A stretch of DNA of 64,000 bases from Chloroflexi bacterium TSY (GCA_019217005.1 JAHBNG010000049.1:30805-94804); one strand, 5' to 3'. Counted from the first letter of the stretch, positions 1-9,750 are shown. Notes: generated from the letters alone by a model not told the origin. Made by a program: numbers and translations.

Positions 1-131
1 GGATTTCTCAGAGGTAGAGCGTTCAAATGGCGAAAAAAGACGCAGTAGAGAATCTCGGACCATTTGGCACGCTCGAGTCTGTTTTGACTGAGAAGTGCAG
101 GATTATGTCTACTGCGTGTAATAGAGAATGC
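1..131 (+). repeat. MITE-155b copy 1, cut by the window edge
   Basis: This is the right-hand 131 bases of a 155-bp palindromic repeat that is complete at 7960-8114 and 9751-9905. The first 24 or so bases fall outside the window. It ends in the terminal inverted repeat CTACTGCGTGTAATAGAGAA. An open frame starting ATGGCGAAAAAAGACGC crosses it but has no stop of its own, so it is not treated as a gene. Confidence 0.85.
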
Positions 132-383
132 TCCCTCCACAACTTTGTCAACCTCGCGCCGAACCATTCCAATTAGAATACGGATCAATCTGCATTGATC
201 CGTATTCGAAAAAGAGCGTTTTGTGTTTTCGGCCTTTATCTGTGTCCCACTATCAATGAGAACTTGAAAGAGGGCGTCGGTCATCGTTTCGGCCAGATAG
301 CGAAATTTATTCGTGCGTGACGCGGAACAAACAAGCTGTTTGTTCTACAAGCGACCGCAACGATGACCAAGGATTGAAAAAGA

Positions 384-620
384 TTAAGCCGCCAAATCAA
401 GCGCATGAGAGAGACGCTGGTCTTGCCCCAATGCCGTCGCGGAGGATGAGGAAACGATGACGTCGCGGAGTTCTTGTAAATTTGAATGAGCCTGCGAACT
501 TTCTTCATCAAATTGATAGCCGCCACCGCGAGTTGCGCCAGAAACAGCACATGCGCAAAGAATCAAGGTTGCCGGAATGAAACTGCTGAGAAATAGAACA
601 ATAACGATTGTGCTAATCAT
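384..620 (-). CDS. Small secreted or membrane-anchored protein, unknown function
   Basis: This 78-residue frame starts at an ATG preceded by AGGAG eight bases upstream, a good ribosome binding site. The first 30 or so residues form a hydrophobic segment (MISTIVIVLFLSSFIPATLI) followed by a small-residue stretch, as in a signal peptide or membrane anchor. The remainder is hydrophilic and Ser-rich (SSSSATALGQDQ). No family is recognised. It lies alone in a gene-poor stretch. It is chosen over the overlapping frames because only it has both a ribosome binding site and a sensible N-terminus. It could still be a chance frame. Confidence 0.4.
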   Translation of the reverse strand: MISTIVIVLFLSSFIPATLILCACAVSGATRGGGYQFDEESSQAHSNLQELRDVIVSSSSATALGQDQRLSHALDLAA

Positions 621-654
621 GCGACTGACTCCTGATAATATGAATGTTCTTTTC

Positions 655-698
655 GGTTCAACAGGATCCTATGTGGTAGACCCGCTTTGGTTTCGATA
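655..698 (+). repeat. 45-bp dispersed repeat, copy 1
   Basis: This stretch matches 38484-38528 and, inverted, 24257-24301. The shared blocks are TCAACAGGATC, then CCGCTTTGGTTTCGATA. It is not palindromic. All three copies lie between genes. The rest of 621-942 shows nothing else I can name. Confidence 0.5.
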
Positions 699-942
699 TT
701 GGTTTCGGTACGCTTCGCTACTCAATCCAAATCATCCCTCAACCAGTGCGAATCGTTCGTCTCTTTGTTAACCACATGGAACCCAAAAGATCCGATCGTT
801 TCATTTCGTTGAGCAAACGTCGGTTTATCTATCGTTAAAAAACTGTTTGCCCTTTGTTTTGTACGGTTATTATACGGAACGCATACGACAAGAGTACGAC
901 ACGATATGTGTCGTAGTGCGACAAGAATGCGACACAGTTGCG

Positions 943-1400
943 TCAAGCTGCTCTAAATGCTGAAATCTTGTTGGACTTAAGAAGACAATCCTTACCCGAA
1001 CGATAGCCGAGCCGTGAGAGATCAGCATAATCCAGCGCCTCCACCGCCGCAGCAACCGCCTGCTGGCTAAGATTCCGATCCCGATCGTTGATGAAGAGTT
1101 CGGCAATCTGGAGGCGGTTGGGCCAGGTTACCTCGCTGCGCATGTCGTCCATGAACGCACGCAATTTGGGCAGTAGATGAGCTGGTGGACCGCCAGGCAT
1201 GGCCATCAGCGCTTGGGCAGCACCGCACTGGGAAGGCCAAGCGAGGGAGTCGAGCATCGAGCCGAGTTTGACCAAAAGATCGTTTCGTTTAGGGAGCAGA
1301 CTGGCCTATTGTTGAGCCAATGCCCGTCGTACCTCTTCTATTTTTTCGTCTTCGGTTCTGAGTGAACTGACATCCAAATCCATGCCCAGCCAGGGCAATC
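943..1400 (-). pseudogene. Decayed gene, C-terminal helical (possibly HEAT-like) remnant
   Basis: Read on the minus strand from about 1400, one frame gives LGMDLDVSSLRTEDEKIEEV, then a TAG after ALAQQ. The same frame then runs on as a 110-residue helical stretch ending in SNKISAFRAA. The pattern of amphipathic helices (for example MRSEVTWPNRLQIAELFIND) resembles the C-terminal helical repeats of large STAND NTPases, but this is only an impression. There is no proper start, there is an in-frame stop and the upstream part is missing, so I call it a relic rather than a gene. Confidence 0.35.
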
Positions 1401-1470
1401 GCGTGCCTTAAATAATTGAGCCGCCGCCGGTTGATGAAGATTCAAAATTAAGTTCGGTAATCGCTCAGCG

Positions 1471-1520
1471 AGCACGCCCCGTGCGGGTCTTGACGGGACG
1501 CCACTCGCACGAGGCGTGCT
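1471..1520. repeat. Hairpin inverted repeat
   Basis: The arms AGCACGCCCCGTGCG (1471-1485) and CGCACGAGGCGTGCT (1506-1520) pair at 14 of 15 positions around a 20-base loop. No run of T follows on either side, so it is not an obvious intrinsic terminator. It may be a REP-type element. Confidence 0.5.
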
Positions 1521-1568
1521 GACTGGACTTTTTTGCCGGACTATTTTCTTAATGTCCATAAACACGGC

Positions 1569-1671
1569 GTCTGATACAGAAAGTGCATGGTCGCAAGCGA
1601 CTGCTACGCAAACAAATGCACGAATTATAAAGCCATCCTGAATCCGTTAAAACGGATTTCCTGTATCAGAC
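1569..1671. repeat. Inverted-repeat bounded element, about 103 bp
   Basis: The stretch opens with GTCTGATACAGAAA and closes with TTTCCTGTATCAGAC, which pair almost perfectly. Inside lies a second hairpin, AATCCGTTAAAACGGATT. This is the form of a small MITE, but only one copy was seen here. The remaining sequence up to the first lipoprotein gene shows no gene. Confidence 0.45.
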
Positions 1672-1887
1672 TGGGATTTGAATCTCAGGCGGCAAAGTAC
1701 GCGATTGCCCTACGCGTAGGCTGCTGATTGTTGGCTCGCGAGCAATGAGATGGTATACTAATGTTTATAGAGGAGCCACTTAAACTTGACACAGTGTAGG
1801 TCGTATCTATCGGAAGGTTAACGGTTCAAGTTTAGATCGTGTGGCTATTAGTTCTGCCGTTCGGCTGGGACTTTGTCTCATTTGCGT

Positions 1888-3150
1888 ATGAAATATCGTC
1901 GTTCGCTGGTTCCTCCGCTTGTTGTCCTAGCGGCTCTCACATTGGGGTGTGCAACGGGTAGTCTCGTTAGCCGGGTTACACCAACACCTCAACCAAGGCA
2001 GCATGTGTCGCAAGAACCAGCCCGGAACCTAGTTCCAACATTTACGCCAACTCAAGCGGTTGCACAGCAAGTGATCATTGTGACGCCGCCAACGGAGAAT
2101 CAACCAGGTGTTTTGATTATTCCCCCAGGGATGGATCCACAAGCGGTTATTCCCCCTACCTTAACGTTGACGCCAACGCCGACAGAAACTCCCACGACAA
2201 CACCTGTTCCCCCAGAACTGATACCAACCGATACGCCAACAGAAGGACCTACACCAACAGAAACAAATACACCGACAAACACGTCAACCAGTACGCCAAC
2301 ATCGACCGATACCTCGACCGCAACAGCAACGCAGACGAATACACCAACCATTACACCAACACCAACCGCTTTTATTCAAGTACGAGATGGACTGGTGAGC
2401 CTGCGACTCGGGCCAGGGATAGAATACCCTCAAATTGGTCGGTTGGGTTCGAATGTACCAGTGGCGATTATTGGCCAAAATCCCCAGGGGACGTGGTATC
2501 AAATTTGCTGTGTCGATCAGCAATCGGTTTGGGTTTCAGTTGGGAGTGTTGAAGTGGGGAATGATCCCCGCGGTGCGGAGATTGTTTTAACCGGGACGCC
2601 TCCAAGCCCAACGCCAACGGGTACGCCAACGATGACGCCGACACCGTCGAATACGCCGACACCAACCAAATATCCATTTCAGGTCTGGCGCGGACCCGAA
2701 TTTGCCCGAACACATAATGCTTTGGTCAGCATCTGGGTCAAACTGACGGCTGGAACAGCCGATGGACCACCGCTGTCAGGTTATTTCTTGGAAGCTGAAT
2801 TTTCACCATCGAACTCTGAAGAAATTTTTCCACGACAGAATACGAACGGAACAGAGCCAAGTGGTGATAGTCTTTCCTGGAACTGGATTGCCGGGATCGA
2901 CAGACGGCGCGACTATAACTACAAATATGAGTATCGTCCGTCAACACCAACGCCTATGCCAGTACCAGTTGGGACGCTTACCCCTACCCCAATTGTGTCA
3001 CCACAAGGAGCCATTGGAGCGGGTACTTGGACCATTTGGATTCGAGATGGTGAAGGACGTCAACTGTCTGATACAATTTCATTTACAACGCAATCATCTG
3101 GAACTGAACTATATCAAGAAGTATGGATTCATTGGGTAAAGGAGTATTAG
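1888..3150 (+). CDS. SH3b-domain lipoprotein with Thr-Pro-rich linkers
   Basis: This is a probable exported lipoprotein of about 420 residues. From the ATG at 1888 it has a short basic start, a hydrophobic core and the lipobox LTLGC, so Cys is the likely lipidated residue. A long Thr-Pro linker follows (roughly residues 60-160, TPTPTET-like units), then a bacterial SH3-type domain (VRDGLVSLRLGPGIEYPQIG to SVWVSVGSVEV), a second TPT linker and a C-terminal beta-rich part. A TTG at 1873 in the same frame is an alternative start, but the signal peptide fits the ATG better. SH3b domains usually bind cell-wall peptides or glycans; the ligand is unknown. The next gene overlaps its stop codon by one base, and both encode the same protein type, so they are probably one transcription unit. 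Confidence 0.8.
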   Translation: MKYRRSLVPPLVVLAALTLGCATGSLVSRVTPTPQPRQHVSQEPARNLVPTFTPTQAVAQQVIIVTPPTENQPGVLIIPPGMDPQAVIPPTLTLTPTPTETPTTTPVPPELIPTDTPTEGPTPTETNTPTNTSTSTPTSTDTSTATATQTNTPTITPTPTAFIQVRDGLVSLRLGPGIEYPQIGRLGSNVPVAIIGQNPQGTWYQICCVDQQSVWVSVGSVEVGNDPRGAEIVLTGTPPSPTPTGTPTMTPTPSNTPTPTKYPFQVWRGPEFARTHNALVSIWVKLTAGTADGPPLSGYFLEAEFSPSNSEEIFPRQNTNGTEPSGDSLSWNWIAGIDRRRDYNYKYEYRPSTPTPMPVPVGTLTPTPIVSPQGAIGAGTWTIWIRDGEGRQLSDTISFTTQSSGTELYQEVWIHWVKEY

Positions 3151-4130
3151 TGAATAGAGCGATCTCCCATCTTGGCACTCTACTTGTTGTAGGTTTGCTG
3201 GCCGCATGCGGTGGAGCACAGGCTGACGAACAAAGAGAACGCTTTTTGATTCGTCAATCACGCCCTACATTTACACCAACTCAACCAAGTGCAGATCCAG
3301 TTGTGCTCATCACACCAGAAAGTATTCAAGTGATAGATGTGCGCAATAATCCAAACCCACAAGTGCCAGGACAGACAACAATCAATTCAAACCTACCGGT
3401 GGGACTTGTGATCAACTCTCCACTCGTCAATGTACGTAGTGGACCAAGCGTTGACGCAGCGCTCATCGGTCGCGTAGAACGAGGCGCGGAATTTACGATC
3501 GTGGCTCGAAATGAAGCAGGCGATTGGTGGAACGCTTGTTGCTTGAATGAAGCACCTTTCTGGGTTTTTGCTGAATTGGTCGATACGATTGAAGACCCCA
3601 ATGGAAGCAATAACTCGGCTCCTGTTCCAATTGTCCAGAATGACCAGCCCGCACCGGTTGTGGTGCAACCAACACCTGTACCTCCAACACCCGTTCCACC
3701 AACGCCTGTGCCTCCGACATCGACACCGCTGATTGTACAAGCTTCTCCAGGGCAAAATGCCGCAGAGCGGTTCGATCTCAGACTGCAAGAGCAATTCCCG
3801 GAAGACAATGTTGTTCGTGTCTTTCTCTATGTCTATAGCGAAGCTGTCCAAGCATTGGAGGGCTATAGTCTGCGCGTTGCCAAAGATGGTGTGGAACTTC
3901 CCGTCAATGAACGCTCGTTTGGTCCTCAGGCTGGGTTTACATGGCCCATCGCAGGAGATCGCCAACGTTTTCAGAATCTGAAGGTCGAATTCCCAGGTCT
4001 CTCGCCAGGGGGACTTTGGACAGCTCAGCTCATTGATGGCAATGGAGAGCCTGCCGGACCGGTAGCAACTTTTGAACTTGCCGGCAATGAACCCAACCGC
4101 GAACTTTATGTGCGCTATGAACAGAAGTAG
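3150..4130 (+). CDS. SH3b-domain lipoprotein, second of a tandem pair
   Basis: A GTG start at 3150 shares its first base with the stop of the previous gene and has AAAGGAG five bases upstream. It is preferred to the ATG at 3123 inside that gene. The N-terminus is a lipoprotein signal peptide with lipobox LLAAC. An SH3-type domain follows (LVNVRSGPSVDAALIGRVER to FWVFAELVDT), including the Asn-Ala-Cys-Cys stretch that is also seen as a double Cys in the neighbour. Then come a VPPTPVPPTP linker and a C-terminal domain of about 120 residues shared in outline with the upstream protein. The pair looks like an old duplication, with function presumably in cell-envelope binding. Confidence 0.8.
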   Translation: MNRAISHLGTLLVVGLLAACGGAQADEQRERFLIRQSRPTFTPTQPSADPVVLITPESIQVIDVRNNPNPQVPGQTTINSNLPVGLVINSPLVNVRSGPSVDAALIGRVERGAEFTIVARNEAGDWWNACCLNEAPFWVFAELVDTIEDPNGSNNSAPVPIVQNDQPAPVVVQPTPVPPTPVPPTPVPPTSTPLIVQASPGQNAAERFDLRLQEQFPEDNVVRVFLYVYSEAVQALEGYSLRVAKDGVELPVNERSFGPQAGFTWPIAGDRQRFQNLKVEFPGLSPGGLWTAQLIDGNGEPAGPVATFELAGNEPNRELYVRYEQK

Positions 4131-4288
4131 TCTGGGGTCACGTGTGGCTTCGATTGCGGTACGATTCTTGACCCCTTCCGGGAAGCTCTCACCCATTTTA
4201 TTGAGATGATACTTGGAAAAGCCTTAAACTGAGCAAACTGAACAGTATAGGATGAGGCTTATCCTGTCAGCCTACCCGTTGGATTCGG

Positions 4289-4367
4289 ATGTGTACCACA
4301 AAGTATGTAAATGAAGCAGACTTTCTGACTGCGCAGTTTTCATTTACACACTTTGGGACACACTATC
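4289..4367 (+). repeat. MITE-80 copy 1 with target duplication
   Basis: A palindromic repeat of about 80 bp whose arms read GTGTACCACAAAGTATGTAA and, on the other strand, AGTGTGTCCCAAAGTGTGTA. It is flanked on both sides by TTGGATTCGG (4279-4288 and 4368-4377), a likely target-site duplication of 8-10 bp. Related copies lie at 9953, 11726 and 36671. The rest of 4131-4462 holds no recognisable gene. Confidence 0.75.
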
Positions 4368-4462
4368 TTGGATTCGGGTGTGACTAGGTTAGGAGATAGG
4401 CCATTCTTTTTCGACGCCTTTTTTCTATCAATTCATCCCCAAAGCCTATCTTATGGCTCGGT

Positions 4463-7411
4463 GTGGGATTCATTACCATTATCGGCACAGCACTCCGCAG
4501 CTTCTTTCTAGATTGGCAACCGCTTTGGTGGGACGAAGGGTATAGTGTCTACGTAGCCACAGAACCGCTCGTGACGATGTTGTGGCTGACAGCGCACGAT
4601 ATTCATCCTCCCCTTTACTATGCCTTACTTCACGGTTGGATACAGATTTGGCAAAGCGCAGCGCCAGAAGTGTTGCGTCTTTTTTCGGTTCTGATTGGAG
4701 TCCTCTCAATTCCGCTCTTTGCTCTGCTTGCACAGGCGTTCTACCCAAACAGTCAACGCTTTGTTCTGCTTTCAGCATTCTTACTTGCTCTCAGTCCAAT
4801 GCATCTCTTCTATAGTCAGGAAGTGCGCATGTATGGTCTGGCCGTCGCTCTTGGAATTGCCAGTACTCTTTGCTTATGGAAATTTATCGTAATGCAGGTA
4901 GAGCAACGACGCACCGCCTATGCCTACTGGCTGGGGTATATAATCTTTACCTGTCTTGCTCTCCATACTCTCTACTATATAGCTTTTCTCTTTCTCGCAC
5001 ATTTTATCTGGTCCATCTGGCATTATCGCCAAAATCTACGCCGCTTGATTCCAATTATTACGGCTCTTACGGCAAGTACAGTAATCTACCTACCCTGGCT
5101 GCTCTATACCGTTCCACTGCTTGTTGAATATGTGGTCGATAAGGTTGCCTCTGATCAAGATCAACCCCTATCCATCGTCGACTATCTGATTCGACATTCC
5201 ATAGCCTTTACGAGTGGACATCTCCAATCCCCATTTCTTGTCTTGCGCTATCTGACTTACTTGGGTGTTTTGATTACGCTCGGATTGGTTGGCCTTCAAT
5301 TGCGTGCCAGCGCCAAGCAATTGTCCGAGAATCGATCTTGTCTGCAGCCAAATCCTGATATAGCACTGAGTATGTTTTTCTTGATTCCAGCCATCGTCGC
5401 TTTTGGCACCAACCTTACGTTCCCCTTTGCTCCGGAAGGTGGCGAACGGCTGTTGCTCTTTGTCTTGCCTTACTTTCTCCTGATTGCCGCCCACGCAATG
5501 GATCAGCTTTTGATCGCTCGATTTGCCGTCATTGCAATGATTTTACTCGCAGGGATCGGAATTTATACATTCTACACTCTGCCGCGTTACACTGAACGGG
5601 ACTACCGGCCAATCGTTGCGCAAGTATTGCAACAAGGGGCACGACAGGATACCCTTCTGACCATCTTCCCCTGGCAGGTTGGCTATTGGCGTGCCTATGC
5701 GCCATTTCCTGATCCTGGCCCATCTCCTCACTTGATTGGACAGGGAAGCTTAGAATGGCACGCGGCAACCCAGCAACAGGTCGACAATGCACTGGTAGAG
5801 GGGACACTCTGGTTTCCAGAACCGCTCTCCTTGGGTACAATTTTACCGGAAAAGATTGAGAACTATCTCTGGCAACGGAGTCGTGATGGCAACGATGAAA
5901 CTCTCCTACTCAACCTCGAAGACCGTTGGGTCAACCCAACGACGCGACTAACAGGCTGGCATCATTTCTCCTCGCTCACAGACCCGATTTCCCTCATCCA
6001 GATTGATGTAGATGCATCGTGGGCTCTGCGGAATGGAACCATACACTTAGTCGACGTTGCAATCACTCAAGATGTTGTCACCAGCGCCAATCAAGTCATT
6101 GGCATTATACTTACATGGGCTCTGCCAACGGGCCAGCCACAACAAGGCATCCGAGTCTCTCTTCGATTGCGGGATGAAGATGGCCGGGTCTGGGCGACGC
6201 GTGATTACGAACCGTTGGGCAAATACAGTGTGAATGCAAACCGTTCAAGTTACACAGAGGAGCACATTGGGTTTATCATTCCGGCAGGCTTGGCTCCGGG
6301 TAATTATGATCTCGTAATCGGTCTCAGCCAGACTGATTACGAGCATTTTGTGCAAACAGAGAGTGCGCAAGAAGAACGAGATAGAGATTACCCATTGAAC
6401 AATCATCGTCATCCTGCACTTTCCGGTCGACTGCTTCAGGGACAATTACAGACTGGGGAAACAGAGCGCCTAATCACTCTGACCAACCTCCAAGTTCACA
6501 CACCCAATGAAACACTTTCGGAGGCCCGATTGCCAGTTCAGAATCCACTAGATTCCGTCTTTCATGTCGAAGGGATCAGCTTGCTGGGAAACAGCTCTCC
6601 AGTTGTCTCAGGTGGAGAAATCGGCTTTACTCTCTATTTTCAGTCTGAGATCGATCAACCACCGGAACGTCATATTTTTGCAAGTATTTTGAATCGACAA
6701 GGAGAGGGTGTTGCTGGTTGGGAAGGATGGCCGCTCTCTGATTATCCAACCAACGCATGGCAAGATGGGGCCCTGATTCAGGTGCCCGTTCATTTCTACT
6801 TACCCGCAGATTTAGCAAGTGGTGACTATCAGCTCATTACGGGGCTTCTCGATCCAGTAACCGGTATCAAGAGCCGCTGGGTCGCCCTGGGTGATCTTGA
6901 GATGACGCAAAGACCTTTGCAAGAAGTAGCACCAGCGCTCGTCTATCCCTTTTTACCGGCAGCCCAATTTGGAACCCATGTGAAGTTGCTTGGTTATGAG
7001 TTTTACACGAACAAACAAACAGCCGTTCAAGAGCCGCTTGAACTGCGATTGTCTTGGCAAGTTCAACAATCACTTCTGCCCTCTCATCATATCTTTGTCC
7101 ACTTAACCATATCCAATAGAGAAGGGCAGGATACGATTCTTGTTCAAACGGACGGCCTCCCACAGGTGCTCACTGCTGGCGGCCTGATTGATGCGCCAAC
7201 AGGGGGTTGGCGTGCTGGCGAATATTTAACGACTGTCCATCAGCTCCCCTTGCCAGATAATGTCACGATTGACTTTGATCACGGCCGGCTTCTTGCAGAT
7301 ACGATAGTGCCCAATCTGATGATTGGGCTTTATGAACCAGAAACAGGAATCCGTTTGCCCGTTAGCATCGATGGACAGACAATCGGGGATTCTGTGCAGC
7401 TGCCACAATAA
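4463..7411 (+). CDS. GT39/PMT-type membrane glycosyltransferase with large C-terminal domain
   Basis: This is an integral membrane sugar transferase of the PMT/ArnT superfamily, which moves sugars from polyprenyl-phosphate donors to extracytoplasmic acceptors. The diagnostic early loop is present: WWDEGYSVYVATEP (acidic DE pair) and HPPLYYALLHGW, then FYSQEVRMYGL. About ten hydrophobic segments fill residues 1-390. The remaining 590 or so residues are soluble and beta-rich, longer than in ordinary family members and without a name I recognise. The GTG at 4463 has no ribosome binding site. The frame is open upstream to about 4399, and AGGAG at 4389-4393 precedes an ATT in that frame, so the true start may be further upstream and non-canonical. 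Confidence 0.8.
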   Translation: MGFITIIGTALRSFFLDWQPLWWDEGYSVYVATEPLVTMLWLTAHDIHPPLYYALLHGWIQIWQSAAPEVLRLFSVLIGVLSIPLFALLAQAFYPNSQRFVLLSAFLLALSPMHLFYSQEVRMYGLAVALGIASTLCLWKFIVMQVEQRRTAYAYWLGYIIFTCLALHTLYYIAFLFLAHFIWSIWHYRQNLRRLIPIITALTASTVIYLPWLLYTVPLLVEYVVDKVASDQDQPLSIVDYLIRHSIAFTSGHLQSPFLVLRYLTYLGVLITLGLVGLQLRASAKQLSENRSCLQPNPDIALSMFFLIPAIVAFGTNLTFPFAPEGGERLLLFVLPYFLLIAAHAMDQLLIARFAVIAMILLAGIGIYTFYTLPRYTERDYRPIVAQVLQQGARQDTLLTIFPWQVGYWRAYAPFPDPGPSPHLIGQGSLEWHAATQQQVDNALVEGTLWFPEPLSLGTILPEKIENYLWQRSRDGNDETLLLNLEDRWVNPTTRLTGWHHFSSLTDPISLIQIDVDASWALRNGTIHLVDVAITQDVVTSANQVIGIILTWALPTGQPQQGIRVSLRLRDEDGRVWATRDYEPLGKYSVNANRSSYTEEHIGFIIPAGLAPGNYDLVIGLSQTDYEHFVQTESAQEERDRDYPLNNHRHPALSGRLLQGQLQTGETERLITLTNLQVHTPNETLSEARLPVQNPLDSVFHVEGISLLGNSSPVVSGGEIGFTLYFQSEIDQPPERHIFASILNRQGEGVAGWEGWPLSDYPTNAWQDGALIQVPVHFYLPADLASGDYQLITGLLDPVTGIKSRWVALGDLEMTQRPLQEVAPALVYPFLPAAQFGTHVKLLGYEFYTNKQTAVQEPLELRLSWQVQQSLLPSHHIFVHLTISNREGQDTILVQTDGLPQVLTAGGLIDAPTGGWRAGEYLTTVHQLPLPDNVTIDFDHGRLLADTIVPNLMIGLYEPETGIRLPVSIDGQTIGDSVQLPQ

Positions 7412-7617
7412 GAAACGTACATATCTCCCAAATGTATGCAGTTTTGTGACAAGTGAGTCATTTTCTCAATCAGAATCGGTTGAACAGATCTAACCTTTTT
7501 GAAAAAGTCAAGAGTCAGCGGGTATTTTAGACAGTTTCTGATCTCTTCCAAAAAGGTCGTACTGCATTTTGCGGAGAAGACAGTAGATGAGCCAAGAAAC
7601 ACACCAGAGGCAAAACT

Positions 7618-7854
7618 ATGAAATTAGACGAACAGTTCGTGGTGATTGGAAGCGGCGACGCTCGACGTGTGGTTCGCTGCGCTGTGGTTGATATTGTCGA
7701 AACAAGAAAGGATGGTATCATACGAAAGGCAGGTTTTGCACAATGGAACGTCCCATTTGCAGTCCAGACTGCATTTGATGAGAAGTTTGAAAGTGAGATG
7801 ATACCAAATGTTTGGTGGCAGGATCCACGGGACTCAAAATACTGGGGGGTCTAA
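7618..7854 (+). CDS. Hypothetical 78-residue protein
   Basis: The ATG is preceded by AGAGG at a good spacing. The protein begins MKLDEQFVVIGSGDARRVVR and ends DPRDSKYWGV. It is acidic and basic in turn, with no signal peptide or membrane segment. No family is recognised. Sequence upstream (7412-7617) shows only a short hairpin near CTTTTTGAAAAAG. It is the only sizeable frame between the glycosyltransferase and the repeat at 7960. Confidence 0.5.
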   Translation: MKLDEQFVVIGSGDARRVVRCAVVDIVETRKDGIIRKAGFAQWNVPFAVQTAFDEKFESEMIPNVWWQDPRDSKYWGV

Positions 7855-7959
7855 TCAGAATACATCGTCACACAATTTTTCGGACAGGGCCTCAACCCAA
7901 GACCATTTAAATAACGTGGAGCCAGCATTCTCTAATGCGGTGCCGATTCGACAAAGACC

Positions 7960-8114
7960 GGCGTTAGAGATTACACGCAGTAGGATTTCTCAGAGGTAGA
8001 GCGTTCAAATGGCGAAAAAAGACGCAGTAGAGAATCTCGGACCATTTGGCACGCTCGAGTCTGTTTTGACTGAGAAGTGCAGGATTATGTCTACTGCGTG
8101 TAATAGAGAATGCC
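7960..8114 (+). repeat. MITE-155b copy 2
   Basis: This complete 155-bp element begins GGCGTTAGAGATTACACGCA and ends, read on the other strand, GGCATTCTCTATTACACGCA. The arms share 13 perfect bases TTACACGCAGTAG plus partly matching outer bases. It is nearly identical to copy 1 at the left edge and to the inverted copy at 9751-9905. No clear target duplication was found. Confidence 0.85.
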
Positions 8115-8184
8115 TTCTCTACATCGTACGACTTCTATTTGTTTTGTCTTTAAACTGTGAACTAAATAACCGCGGCATAGAATC

Positions 8185-9720
8185 ATGACAGTATCAAAAC
8201 CCTTGATCCTAACGCTCGACATTGGAACTTCCTCTACACGTGCTCTGCTTTTTGATCACGAAGCCCGCACAATTCCCCAATGTATTACACAGATTCATAA
8301 TCACCTCGAAACAACAGTTGATGGTGGGGCTACTTTTGCGGCCGAATCGCTACTCGAAAATTGTGTCTATGCGATTGATCACCTTTTGCAAGACGCTGGT
8401 CCACTCGCTGAACAGATTGGCGGAGTGGCGGTTGCGTCGTTTGTCAGCAATGTTTTGGGGGTCTCCGAAAGCGGCGAGCCTGTCACACCTGTCTATACAT
8501 ATGCTGATATACGCAATGCCGCAGATGCCGAGCGACTCCGCACAGAGCTTGGTGTCTCTGAGTTAGCTGCTGCCCATGATCGAACTGGCTGTTTGCTTCA
8601 TACATCTTATCTGCCAGCTCGATTTCGCTGGCTAGAACGTCTGTACCCAGAGCAACTGCAGACAGCGCGTTATTGGCTCTCGATCGGTGAATATCTGCTT
8701 TGGCGATTTCTAGGAAAACGTGCCGTCAGCTTTAGTATCGCATCATGGAGCGGTCTGCTCAATCGACGTACACTTACCTGGGATGCCGATTGGCTTGCCC
8801 ACCTGCCAATCAATGTAGAGCAATTGTCACCTTTGGTGGACGTGTCTCAGCCACTCGTTGAGTTACAAGGACAATGGGCAGAGCGATGGCCTACGCTTTC
8901 TCATGTGCCTTGGTTTCCAGCTGTGGGAGATGGTGCAGCAGCCAATGTTGGTAGCGGTTGTGGGAGCTTGACCACAACTCACCGTCAGCGACTCGCATTA
9001 ACAATCGGGAGTACGGGTGCCATGCGCGTTGTCTTGAATGCGAACGAAGCCGCAAATCGTCCTGTTCCCGATGGATTATGGTTCTATCGTGTGGATGCAA
9101 TTCGTGGATTACTAGGGGGAGCAACCACAGAAGGGGGAAACCTCTATGGCTGGTTACGAAAGACACTTCGGCTACCTGATGGGGCCGCTATTGAACAAGC
9201 CTTACAGAAACGAGAACCAGCTGCTCACGGATTGACAGTGTTGCCCTTTGTTGCGGGAGAACGTGCACCTGGTTGGGATGACGACGCTCGTGCGAGCCTT
9301 GTTGGCTTTACGTTGAATACTGAACCAATGGATATTCTGCAAGCCAGCCTAGAAGGCATTGCTTACCGCTTTTCGATTATTTATGAACGAATTACTTCTG
9401 CTTTGGCAACTGTTGATGAGGGCCATGTCACAGCGGATGAACGACAGATTATTGGCAGTGGCGGTGCTCTACTCAGTTCTCCTGCATGGCTTCAAATGAT
9501 GGCAGATACCCTGGGACATCCTGTTACTGCTTTGAATGAAGATGAGTTAACTGCACGTGGCCTGGCTCTGCTCGTTTTAGAACAGCTTGGCATTATCAAA
9601 GATGCGGATGCATTGCAGCCGCGCATGGGAAAAACCTACGTGCCGAATTTAGTGCGTCATGGGTATTATCAAGCTGCTTTGGAGAAACAGCTCTACTATT
9701 ATGCTCGGATTCAGCGTTAA
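8185..9720 (+). CDS. FGGY-family carbohydrate kinase (gluconokinase/xylulokinase type)
   Basis: This is an ATP-dependent kinase for a sugar or polyol, 511 residues, the usual length for the family. The N-terminal ATPase-fold motif is LDIGTSSTRALLFD (residues 10-23). The second lobe has PAVGDGAAANVGSG and the phosphate-2 loop TIGSTGAMR. The adenosine-binding region is IIGSGGALLSSPAWLQMMAD. The substrate cannot be fixed from motifs alone; the overall feel is closest to gluconokinase-like members. The gene stands alone between inverted copies of the same 155-bp repeat (7960-8114 and 9751-9905), so it looks like a composite unit that could have moved as a block. There is no clear ribosome binding site before the ATG. 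Confidence 0.85.
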   Translation: MTVSKPLILTLDIGTSSTRALLFDHEARTIPQCITQIHNHLETTVDGGATFAAESLLENCVYAIDHLLQDAGPLAEQIGGVAVASFVSNVLGVSESGEPVTPVYTYADIRNAADAERLRTELGVSELAAAHDRTGCLLHTSYLPARFRWLERLYPEQLQTARYWLSIGEYLLWRFLGKRAVSFSIASWSGLLNRRTLTWDADWLAHLPINVEQLSPLVDVSQPLVELQGQWAERWPTLSHVPWFPAVGDGAAANVGSGCGSLTTTHRQRLALTIGSTGAMRVVLNANEAANRPVPDGLWFYRVDAIRGLLGGATTEGGNLYGWLRKTLRLPDGAAIEQALQKREPAAHGLTVLPFVAGERAPGWDDDARASLVGFTLNTEPMDILQASLEGIAYRFSIIYERITSALATVDEGHVTADERQIIGSGGALLSSPAWLQMMADTLGHPVTALNEDELTARGLALLVLEQLGIIKDADALQPRMGKTYVPNLVRHGYYQAALEKQLYYYARIQR

Positions 9721-9750
9721 GACTCATTCGATCCAAATTCTCGGGGAGTA

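Noticed and set aside
1..131. Small coding gene starting ATGGCGAAAAAAGACGC in MITE-155b
   Set aside because: The frame has no stop inside the element and a different tail at each copy.
2100..2351. Antisense Val/Gly-rich frame inside the first lipoprotein gene
   Set aside because: It is the mirror of the Thr-Pro linker (ACA/CCA codons read backwards), with no start signal.
3393..4196. 267-residue minus-strand frame opposite the second lipoprotein gene
   Set aside because: The plus strand has the lipobox, SH3b domain and ribosome binding site; the minus frame has none.
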